Positions 8,841 to 17,440 of a stretch of DNA of 64,000 nucleotides are shown one piece after another. Made by a program: the position numbers and the translations under genes. The notes under the pieces are model-generated. The model made no database searches. It worked only from the letters and a program-made list of their open reading frames with translations, and had not been told where the DNA came from. Source of the DNA: an uncultured Paracoccaceae bacterium (lineage in GTDB: Bacteria > Pseudomonadota > Alphaproteobacteria > Rhodobacterales > Rhodobacteraceae); assembly GCA_938092015.1 (NCBI GenBank), contig CALKOT010000052.1:1-64000 (forward strand), written 5' to 3'. Each line of letters opens with the position of its first letter. The first letter of the stretch is position 1.

Positions 8841-9640
8841 TCAACTCTTTCGAAACTCTAAAACATAGCTCATCGGCATCCCGATGCCCGATGCTTCGAC
8901 ATTATACCACGTGTTTGAGATGTGATCGGGCAATTCTTCGAAATGCTGAATGGCCATGCCAACGCCCAATCCGGCCATGATCACATCTGACATCTTGTGA
9001 ATGAAGCTGTTGTTCGGCGTCGCATCGTAAGTCTCGCCGCCGTAGTAATCTAATCCATTTGCGTCGACGTAGGCCGTCTCATCGAAATACGATATTTCAA
9101 ACTTAACCGGATCATCTTTGCCGCCCGGTTCCATCATCTCAATCACAGGATGTTGTTCGTGGATCAACAGCAAGCCACCCGGGCGCAGCAGGCCAGCGGC
9201 AATCTCAAAGAATCGAACGAGTTCAGGCATCCAGCTGAGAACGCCGATGGTGACCAGCGCAATGTCGAATTTTTCCTGATATCGATCAGGCAGTTCATAG
9301 ATGTTCGAAGCGATAAATTCGGCCTCAATCCCGGCTGCGGCGGCCAACTCGCGTCCTTGAACGACAAAGCCTTCGGTTCCATCGATACCGACAAGGCGCT
9401 TGGCGCCTAGTTCTTTGGTCGACAGCAGCTCTTGCCCATTATTGCAACAGATCTGCACTATGTCGGCGCCGTCTATGCCATTGGCCTGCAGACGTTCGAT
9501 TGCGATCTTTCCGAGCGCAGAAAAACCGCCTTTGGAAAACGCCTCGATCAACCGCGCCTGATTGTGCCGCGTGTGGATTGGCGCAACCTCCTCCCAGGCT
9601 TTCAGATTGTCTTCGACATACTTTTTTGCTGATCGGTCAT
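8841..9640 (-). pseudogene. class I SAM-dependent methyltransferase, frameshifted near its start
   Basis: The open part (8841-9551, 236 aa from a TTG) carries the SAM-binding segment IVQICCNNGQELLSTKELGAKRLVGIDG and an acidic post-motif, as in Rossmann methyltransferases. Reading further upstream in the same frame gives KKYVEDNLKAWEEVAPIHTR and joins TTG 9551 without a stop, but no start codon exists in that frame. An ATG at 9640 starts MTDQQK in a frame one base off; a run of six A residues (9622-9627 as T on plus) in place of seven explains the loss. So the gene has a -1 shift after codon 5, or this is a base-calling error. Substrate unknown. Confidence 0.75.
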
Positions 9641-9726
9641 ATGCACCTCTATCATTTTTTGTCGCCGCGGCTAACCGTTGATCCAGAAATGTCCGTCGCG
9701 CAGCGGTATTCTAATGGAAGAGACAT

Positions 9727-12700
9727 CTATCCTGCCCCAGAGGCAAGATCAGGTGTCAGCACGTCGCGTAGCAGCGCCAAAGGGTGCGTGCGCAGGGTCA
9801 GGCGCGTGGCGACATAATCCTCAACCACTTCTTCACCTTCAGTCATTGCAGGCAGTTCTACCGCATCTTCCACGATCCCCTCGCCTTCCAGAAGGTCCGC
9901 GAACAAAGGTAAGGGTTTGCGGCTTTTCACAGCTTCGGTCTTCCACAGCGCCTCACGCCGTTCCAACCCCAGCCCGCGAAACGCATCCGCCTCAGCTAAC
10001 GCCTTCAGCGTGCGAGGGGACGCGCCGGCCTTACGCCAGACGTCTTCCACATCCGCATACCCATTCCCCCGCGCGGCGGCGATCCAACGCCCCTCTTCCT
10101 CATGGATCGCCTTGATCTGACGGAACCCAAGACGCAGGGCCAGATCACCCGCGCCCGTCCGCTCCATCACATTATCCCAGTAGGAGGCGTTGATGCAGAC
10201 GGGCCGTACCTCCACCTCATGCTCGCGCGCATCGCGAACGATCTGGGCGGGGGCGTAAAAACCCATAGGCTGCGCATTCAGTAAAGCGCATGAAAAAATG
10301 CCGGGATGCCAGCGTTTTAGCCAAGCAGAAGCATAGACGAGCAACGCAAAACTCGCTGCGTGGCTTTCAGGGAAACCGTATTCGCCGAAGCCTTCGATTT
10401 GGCTGAAACACCGCTCAGCAAAATCCAGCTCATACCCGTTTCCCAGCATGCCATCGATGAACCGCTCACGGAATGTGTGGATCGTGCCAGACTTGCGGAA
10501 CGTCGCCAGCGCCCGCCTCAACCGGTCCGCCTCTAGCGGGGAAAACCCGGCCCCGATGATGGCGATCTGCATCGCCTGTTCCTGAAACAGCGGCACGCCG
10601 AGGGTTTTGCCCAGAACCTCGCCGAGTTCATCCGAGGGGAAGGTCACAACCTCTTCCCCTCTCCTCCGACGAATATAGGGGTGTACCATGTCACCCTGGA
10701 TCGGGCCGGGGCGAACAATCGCAACCTCGATCACCAAGTCGTAGAAAGTCCGGGGCCGCATCCGGGGTAGGAAATTCATCTGCGCCCGGCTTTCCACCTG
10801 AAACACGCCCAGACTGTCCGCATTGCACAGCATGTCATACACAGCCGGGTCTTCAGGCGGCAGAGTGGCGAGGTCGTAGCGGGCGCCATGGTGCTGCTCA
10901 ATCAGATGGAACGCCTTGCGGATGCACGTCAGCATGCCCAGTGACAGTACATCGACCTTCAGAATACCCAGTGTGTCGATGTCATCCTTATCCCACTCAA
11001 TGACCGTCCGATCCTCCATCGAGGCGTTTTCTATTGGACACAGCTCATCCAAGCGGCCCTTGGTCATGATGAAACCGCCAACATGCTGGGAAAGGTGCCG
11101 AGGAAAGCCCATGATCTGATTGACCAGACCCAACGTCTGCGCCAGCCGTCGGTCGTTGATATCAAGGCCCACCTCGGCCAATCGCTCCGCCGCGATACTT
11201 TCGGTCGACCAGCCCCAGATCTGGCTGGTGATGGCGCCAACTGTATCGGCGCTTAGCCCCATCACTTTGCCAACCTCACGGATGGCCCGGCGGGCGCGGT
11301 AGTGGATTACGGTTGCGCACAGGCCAGCGCGTTCCCGGCCATAGCGTTCATAAATGTGTTGGATCACCTCTTCGCGCCGTTCGTGTTCAAAATCGACGTC
11401 GATATCAGGCGGCTCATCGCGCGCCTCTGACACAAAGCGCTCAAACACCATAGACGCGATCTCTGGTCCGATCGCTGTTACTTTCAAGGCGTAACAGACG
11501 ACTGAGTTCGCCGCCGACCCCCTGCCCTGACACAGGATCCCCCGCCCCTGCGCAAAATCCACAACATCGCGCACGGTCAGGAAATAGCGCGCATAATCCA
11601 GCTTGCCGATCAGGTCGATCTCATGATCCGCCATTTTGCGCACCCGGTCAGGTACGCCTTCGGGATAACGGTCCGCCAATCCCTCATCCGTCAGGCGGAT
11701 GAGGCGCTGCTGCGGGTCTTCGCCATCAGCAACTTCTTCGGGGTATTCGTATTTCAGCTCATCCAAGGAAAATGTGCAGTCTGTGGCGATTTTCTGCGCG
11801 TTCTCAAGTGCTTCAGGATGGTTTCTGAACAAGCGCTCCATCTCTTTAGGACTACGCAGGCGCTGTTCGGCGTTGGCCTGCGCATGTCGGCCGATGGCAT
11901 CAATCGTCCGGCTTTCGCGCACACAGGTCAGTACATCCGCCAACTGCCGCCGTGATCCATGATGCATTAGCGGCCTTGCCGTCGCGACCAACGGCGCACT
12001 TGCTACCCCAGCCATTTCGGCCAGTGCAGCAAATCGTTCTTCATCCCGTCCGTCATATAGTGGGGATGCCGCAAGCCCGGCCAATGGGCGCCGCATAAGT
12101 GCTTTGAGAACATTCGTCGTGCCGCCCCTTTGCATAAGAGGACAAGGCGCATGCAGCAACAACCACATCCCCTCTCGCCATTCCTCCACATCCTTCATGT
12201 CTAGATAGCACTGTCCTTTCGGCGCCCGCCGCTTGCCGATGGTCAGCAGTCGCATCAACCGCCCCCACGCAGGCCGGTCCGAGGGCAAAGCCGTCATTTC
12301 AACCCCGTCCTGCAACACGAGCCGCGCGCCAGGGATTAACTGAGGGAGGGAGCGGAGGGTTATTGGCGCCTCCACCTCCGGATTCCCAAGCGCTTTCTCA
12401 GGTTTGGTGGGGCCGTCAATCGCATGCACATCGCCATTCCGCTCAGCCGATTTTGCTTCGCGCAACGCTGCGCTGTCATCGCGTGGATCGCGGTTGCGCC
12501 CCAGGTTCTGGGCCAGCGTTCTGGCCCGGCTGATCACATCGTAATAATCGACATTATCGCTTGCTCTGATCGTTGCGACGCCCTCACGCCCTAATTCCCG
12601 CAACGCCGAATGCGCACGAACCACGCCAGCAACAGAGTTACGATCAGCAATGGCGATATGGCTTAACCCCAGCTCCGCCGCGCGGCGGGCCATTTCCTCA

Positions 12701-12759
12701 GCATGGCTGGCTCCAGTCAGGAAAGTGAAGTTGGTCATTGCTGATAGCTCAGGGATCAT
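9727..12759 (-). CDS. dnaE2: error-prone DNA polymerase DnaE2 (ImuC)
   Basis: About 1010 aa, a C-family polymerase used in SOS mutagenesis. PHP domain at the N-terminus (TNFTFLTGASHAEEMARRA), then the palm/fingers with FERFVSEARDEPPDIDVDFEHERREEVI carrying the catalytic Asp triad region, and helix-hairpin-helix and OB-like C-terminal parts. The ATG at 12759 gives MIPELSAMTNF, matching the usual family start; ATG at 12789 would add 10 residues and lies over a LexA-like box. Family partners imuA and imuB are not next to it here. Slightly shorter than the usual 1050-1150 aa. Confidence 0.93.
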   Translation of the reverse strand: MIPELSAMTNFTFLTGASHAEEMARRAAELGLSHIAIADRNSVAGVVRAHSALRELGREGVATIRASDNVDYYDVISRARTLAQNLGRNRDPRDDSAALREAKSAERNGDVHAIDGPTKPEKALGNPEVEAPITLRSLPQLIPGARLVLQDGVEMTALPSDRPAWGRLMRLLTIGKRRAPKGQCYLDMKDVEEWREGMWLLLHAPCPLMQRGGTTNVLKALMRRPLAGLAASPLYDGRDEERFAALAEMAGVASAPLVATARPLMHHGSRRQLADVLTCVRESRTIDAIGRHAQANAEQRLRSPKEMERLFRNHPEALENAQKIATDCTFSLDELKYEYPEEVADGEDPQQRLIRLTDEGLADRYPEGVPDRVRKMADHEIDLIGKLDYARYFLTVRDVVDFAQGRGILCQGRGSAANSVVCYALKVTAIGPEIASMVFERFVSEARDEPPDIDVDFEHERREEVIQHIYERYGRERAGLCATVIHYRARRAIREVGKVMGLSADTVGAITSQIWGWSTESIAAERLAEVGLDINDRRLAQTLGLVNQIMGFPRHLSQHVGGFIMTKGRLDELCPIENASMEDRTVIEWDKDDIDTLGILKVDVLSLGMLTCIRKAFHLIEQHHGARYDLATLPPEDPAVYDMLCNADSLGVFQVESRAQMNFLPRMRPRTFYDLVIEVAIVRPGPIQGDMVHPYIRRRRGEEVVTFPSDELGEVLGKTLGVPLFQEQAMQIAIIGAGFSPLEADRLRRALATFRKSGTIHTFRERFIDGMLGNGYELDFAERCFSQIEGFGEYGFPESHAASFALLVYASAWLKRWHPGIFSCALLNAQPMGFYAPAQIVRDAREHEVEVRPVCINASYWDNVMERTGAGDLALRLGFRQIKAIHEEEGRWIAAARGNGYADVEDVWRKAGASPRTLKALAEADAFRGLGLERREALWKTEAVKSRKPLPLFADLLEGEGIVEDAVELPAMTEGEEVVEDYVATRLTLRTHPLALLRDVLTPDLASGAG

Positions 12760-12770
12760 TTCGTCATTAT

Positions 12771-12785
12771 ATTCCCGTTTTGTTC
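12771..12785. promoter_or_regulatory. candidate LexA (SOS) box for dnaE2
   Basis: ATTC-N7-GTTC on the plus strand, one mismatch from the alphaproteobacterial LexA site GTTC-N7-GTTC. It ends 12 bp upstream of the preferred dnaE2 start. The match is short, so chance cannot be ruled out. Confidence 0.4.
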
Positions 12786-12847
12786 TCATTTGGAGTCGAA
12801 AATATCTAGTGAGATGTCAGCCCATCAAACGTGTGCTAAGTGCACTA

Positions 12848-15280
12848 TCAAATATTCTTAAACATCCATGACTGAATTACCTGCGCCAAGGGACCTACGT
12901 TACTCCCCAACATAATTTCATTATGAGCAGCAGAAACCTGATGAACCGCTAAATCGTCTGGCCAACAGGCTCTCCATCGATCAGCGCTACGCTGAGCGTA
13001 TCCACCCTGACCCTGAACATACAGGACACGCCCTTTATTCAGCGGTAGTGGCAAGTATTGTTGGAAATTCTGCAGGCGTCGGCTCAACATCGTTTTGGGG
13101 CGGGCCAGATTCGCCCTGTAAAGAGCGTTGCGCAACAATGAACGCGTACCTTTGAAATCTCTTTGTTTAATGCTGTGTCTGGTGTTCGCTGCAACATCAC
13201 GCCAGCCACGCCAAAGTAGCAGCGGATCAATCATGATGAGGTCGGGAACGCCCTGCTCAACTGACGACATACGCTTGACAACTTCCAACGCCAAAGGCGC
13301 ACCAAAGCTGAATCCCATTATCGTCATATGGGCAGGGTCGCCCGCCACAGGGCCAATCCGGGCCAGGAATTCTTCCGCCAAGTCCGAATAGTTTTTCAAG
13401 CTATCCAGATTGCCACCACTGGGTGGCGCATGCGCACCGATGATACGCACGCTACAGTCAATTTGATGAACAAGCTCCATAAACGGGGCAAGGTCACCGT
13501 CCACGCAGTACGTCAATACAAGCGTATGGCCGCCGTCGCCTTCCTGTAGGACAACATGAGACGGAACGGACGGAGCTGTCACACGGGCCGCAATCGACGC
13601 GATGGATGCGCCGTCCAAAATGAAACCATCCAGTGGCAATCGCCGACCAAACTGCTTTTCCAGCTGAATGATCAGATGGGTCGCCTGCAGGCTGTCACCG
13701 CCAAGGTCGAAAAAATCATCATCTTTCCGTAACCCTGTCTGCCCAAGTGTTTCCTCAAATATCGCGCAAACGGCCTGCTCATCTGTTGTCATGAATTCAG
13801 GTTTTGCCGATGACGCGGTCGCTGCGAATGGATCCGGCAAATCCAAGCGACGCACTTTACCCGTCCCTGTGCGAGGAAAAGCTTCCAACTGCATCCACAA
13901 CCCGGGAACCATATAATTGGGCAGCGTCTTTTCCAGTTCCGCCTTCATGGCTTTAGGGTCGGCATCGCCAATGAAATGACAAGCAAGGCGGGCTATACCC
14001 GAAGGCGTCTGAAATGACCCAACGGTGGCGTCTTCTACCCCTGGCAAGCGTTTGATGACGATTTCGATCTCAGACGGACGAACATTGTAACCGCGTACCT
14101 TTGTTTGCCCGTCACGCCGGCCGGCAGTGTGGTAAGCGCCGGCATAGTCACGATAAGCAAAGTCCCCAGTCATCATCATGGTCGCGCCATCGCTGGTCAG
14201 GCCAAACTTGCCGGTATCAGCTTCTTCATTACCCAAATAGCCTGCGATGACATGCGGAGAAACAATCTGAATCTCTCCGGCTTCGCCATCCACCGCCTCA
14301 CGACCTTAATCCGTGATGAGATGAAGAACGCCTGCTTGTACCTCGTGACCCAATAGGATCATTTCGAAATTGATGGGGTCTTTGGCCTGTCGCTTAAAAG
14401 CCGTGATGTACGAAAACTCCATCGTACCAAAAATATTAACTAACCATGCATCTGGCGCAGAGCATCGCGCATGTGCTTCGGCATCTGCGTGGGTCGTAGG
14501 TTCACCAATCAAGATGATCCTTCGAAGGTCCGGAAGCTGGCGTTCAGATGCCATAATTTCACGGAAAATAGCCGGGTATGTCATGGTTGATGTCGCAGAC
14601 ACGTCTATCAACCATTCAGCCAGACCTGCGCCGCCCAATCTGGGGGTGTCATAGCAAACAATACTTGCCCCAGCGGCAAATCCCGTAAGGATCGTAGGGG
14701 CCCACAAGTTCCCGAGCAGCGCAACGGTATCGTCCTGCGTGAGGTTCTGCAGTTTTATTCCATGCCGGATGAAATTCGCAAGCGAAGCGCGGTTGCGTCG
14801 CATACCTTTGGGCAAACCGGTAGAACCCGAAGTGAAACTGATAAATGAAGGCGCCTCTAGCGGAAGGTCACGAGTTGCCGGACGTCCATGATCAACCGTA
14901 TCTGTCGTGAAGGGTATCGTGGCTTTAGCCGCCATCTTTTCGGCAAGGTCTTCAAAGCTCTGCTCAAACATCAAGACTTTCGGTTGAATCAAATGCGAGA
15001 ACTGAACGGTATAACTTTCACCCATCTGCAAGATGGACGAACAGAAGCAGTACCCAGCCTTTATACAAGCTAATAGAAAGATCAGCCGCTGCGCCCCTGC
15101 CCCACCAAGAAAACAGACATCATCGCTGATCGACGCGCTTGCTTGCGCAAGCTCATAACAAAGATTGTCGGACAGAATGTCGACTTCGCGAAAGGACAGT
15201 CGCCAAGATCCCTCAGACACACATGGTTTGTCTGGTAACGCCAGTACAGTCGTTGCGAAGTTTGGCAAAATATCAACCAT
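12848..15280 (-). pseudogene. NRPS-like adenylation-PCP-thioesterase gene interrupted by one in-frame TAA
   Basis: From ATG 15280 an AMP-binding domain runs with core motif SFISFTSGSTGLPKGMRRN and later FGTMEFSY. It stops at TAA (14306-14308) after HLITD. The same frame then continues without shift as GREAVDGEAGEIQIVSP, TGDFAYRD, KVRGYNVRPSEIE, PRTGTGKVRRLDL (rest of the A domain), a PCP with DDFFDLGGDSLQATHLI, and a thioesterase with GFSFGAPLALE. The whole would be about 810 aa, a stand-alone loading and release enzyme. One base change (for example GAA or CAA to TAA) explains the stop. Product unknown; no other NRPS gene is nearby. Confidence 0.85.
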
Positions 15281-15635
15281 GCATATTACCCCGCATAGCG
15301 CTGACAGACACGCTTTCACCGATACTCAACACAATTATCTTCCCCACCTTTTACCCACACAATGGGCAACTTCAAATACACGCCTGTTTGCGTAGGAACA
15401 TCAAAATTCTGTCCTAGAAACTCAAACAAACACTAAGATAATCTTAGCAGAATGTAGAAGCAACTGCATCAAACGACCTATTCCAATCTGATGCATTCAG
15501 GTTGGCTATGTGCTGCCAAAATCATTTGCCAGATCATTTCAACCGACGCCCACGGAACCCTGAACCAAAGATGACAAGCGACGACCTGTGGTGCCATAAT
15601 CAATGCAGACAACATACGCTCATCCGGAGGAGCGA
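15281..15635. other. intergenic region between divergent NRPS-like and IlvD-like genes
   Basis: About 350 bp, AT-richer than its surroundings, no convincing gene. It should hold both divergent promoters. The one clear structure is the inverted repeat at 15433-15447. A GGAGG site at 15626-15630 belongs to the IlvD-like gene. Confidence 0.6.
15433..15447. promoter_or_regulatory. inverted repeat, possible operator
   Basis: CTAAGAT-A-ATCTTAG, a perfect 7+1+7 dyad in the divergent intergenic region. It looks like a site for a dimeric repressor; the regulator is not known. Confidence 0.4.
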
Positions 15636-17393
15636 ATGAAAGATGGGTTAGGGAACAAAACAATGACAAACGAACCTGTGAGCTATTGGAGCGACGCTGA
15701 TCAAGGCCTGCGCGCAGTTGAATTGCGTGCGGCCGGGTTTGAGCCAACAGAGGCGGCGAAAACCAATGCCGTCGTCACCATTGCCAACGCATATACCAAC
15801 GCCCATCGCTGCAATAATCGCGTCCGTCGTATCGCAGATTTGCTGGTTGAAGCTGTTGCAGCGAAAGGCGGGCAAGGCTTGCTGGTCGGCGCCCCTGCCG
15901 TGTCGGATGCGCTGACACAGGGCACAGACAATGCCGGGTACAGCCTTGTATCCCGCGATCTGATGGCCGATTGCATGGAAACGGGCCACTATGCCCATCA
16001 CGGCAACGCAATGATCGTCGTGTCCGGTTGCGACAAGACAGGCGCCGCCGCCCTGATGCCACTGGCGCGAACGAACGCTTTTGGTTTGGTAGTCTATCCT
16101 GGCACCAGTTCTCCAGGTCGGGTCGATTTTGAACCTTGGGCGAGCAAAGGCAACAACCTGACCATCATGGACTATGTCGAAGGATCGGCAGCGCGCGAAG
16201 CGGGACGAATTACCGAAGACAAGTTGCTTAGCCTGCAGCGCTGCGTGATGCCCGGCAGCGGCACCTGTGGCGCGATGTTCACTGCCAATACGATGAGCAC
16301 GATTGCAGAGGCGATCGGCATGATCCTGCCGCGCGGCGCCTCGCACCCCGCTGACTATGACGCGGACAGTGATATCCATGATGATGTGAAGCATCAGGCG
16401 CACGCCAGCGTGGATGCATTGTATAATCTGACGAAACTGGGCATCCGGCCCCGCGATATCATGGTGAGAGAGGCGTTTGAGAATGCCGTCGTCACCGCCT
16501 ATGCGACGGGCGGATCTACTAACCTCTACCTTCATATCCTCGCCATCGCGCGTGAGGCTGACGTGCCATTCACCATCGAAGATATTCAACGTATTGGCGA
16601 AGGCGTTCCCCTGATTGCAAACCTGCAACCACATGGGGCGTACGCAATGGTATCGCTCCATAATATAGGCGGTGTGCCAGTGGTGATGAAGGCGTTGCTA
16701 GAGGCAGGTTACCTGCATGGCGACGTCATGACTGTGACGGGCAAGACGCTTGCTGAAAATCTGGCGAATGTCCCACTGCCGCAAGACATACCCAATCAGG
16801 ACGTTGTCTTCCCCGTCGCGCAGCCACTGGCGGCGGCCGGAAATCACATCAGCCTGCTCACCGGATCATTGGCGCCGGAAAGCGGCGTTCTGAAACTATC
16901 TGGCAAAACGCTGGAGGCAGGTGAGTTTCGAGGCACTGCCAGGGTCTTTGAAAACGAAGCTGACGCGATGGCTGCCATCCGTGGCGACAAAATCGTCGCT
17001 GGCGATGTCATTGTAGTGCGAAATGTCGGGCCAGTTGGCGCCCCAGGCATGCCTGAGATGATCCAACTGACCATTCAGCTACAGGGACGCGGCCTAGGCA
17101 AGGATGTCGCGCTGATCACTGATGGTCGGTTTTCTGGCGTCTCGCATGGCATTCTCGTGGGCCATATCAGTCCCGAGGCAGCAAAAGGCGGCCCGATAGG
17201 CGCCGTGCGTGATGGCGACACGATCGTCATCAACCCGATTAGTCGGCGCCTCGATATCGATATCCCGATCGAGGAGCTTGCAACGCGTATGAAAACACCG
17301 ACGACGCCAGACCTGAGCGCTCTTCCGGCCGGGTCAGTGCTGAACAAATATCGGCGGCTGGTTTCAAGCGCTCACTATGGGTGCGTGGTTTAG
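15636..17393 (+). CDS. dihydroxy-acid dehydratase family protein (IlvD/Edd)
   Basis: 585-aa Fe-S dehydratase. Cluster-binding Cys residues lie in VVSGCDKTGAAALMP and PGSGTCGAMFTANTM, and the C-terminal swivelling domain shows TDGRFSGVSHGILVGHISPEA. The family removes water from 2,3-dihydroxy acids or sugar acids. The amino-acid pathway enzyme IlvD and the sugar-acid dehydratases are hard to separate by eye; the absence of other ilv genes and the divergences in the first cluster segment favour a sugar-acid or accessory role. ATG 15636 is chosen because GGAGG lies 5 bp upstream; ATG 15663 is possible. Confidence 0.88.
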   Translation: MKDGLGNKTMTNEPVSYWSDADQGLRAVELRAAGFEPTEAAKTNAVVTIANAYTNAHRCNNRVRRIADLLVEAVAAKGGQGLLVGAPAVSDALTQGTDNAGYSLVSRDLMADCMETGHYAHHGNAMIVVSGCDKTGAAALMPLARTNAFGLVVYPGTSSPGRVDFEPWASKGNNLTIMDYVEGSAAREAGRITEDKLLSLQRCVMPGSGTCGAMFTANTMSTIAEAIGMILPRGASHPADYDADSDIHDDVKHQAHASVDALYNLTKLGIRPRDIMVREAFENAVVTAYATGGSTNLYLHILAIAREADVPFTIEDIQRIGEGVPLIANLQPHGAYAMVSLHNIGGVPVVMKALLEAGYLHGDVMTVTGKTLAENLANVPLPQDIPNQDVVFPVAQPLAAAGNHISLLTGSLAPESGVLKLSGKTLEAGEFRGTARVFENEADAMAAIRGDKIVAGDVIVVRNVGPVGAPGMPEMIQLTIQLQGRGLGKDVALITDGRFSGVSHGILVGHISPEAAKGGPIGAVRDGDTIVINPISRRLDIDIPIEELATRMKTPTTPDLSALPAGSVLNKYRRLVSSAHYGCVV

Positions 17394-17402
17394 CAAACGA
17401 GA

Positions 17403-17430
17403 CGCGGACACCTGATAAGCGGTGTCCGCG
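17403..17430. terminator. hairpin between convergent genes
   Basis: CGCGGACACC, 8-nt loop, GGTGTCCGCG: perfect 10-bp stem directly after the IlvD-like stop and before the end of the convergent RTX gene. Probably ends transcription from both sides. Confidence 0.65.
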
Positions 17431-17440
17431 CATGCCGCTC

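Noticed and set aside
15648-16661. Minus-strand frame of 337 codons opposite the IlvD-like gene
   Set aside because: Shadow frame; the plus-strand protein has both cluster motifs.
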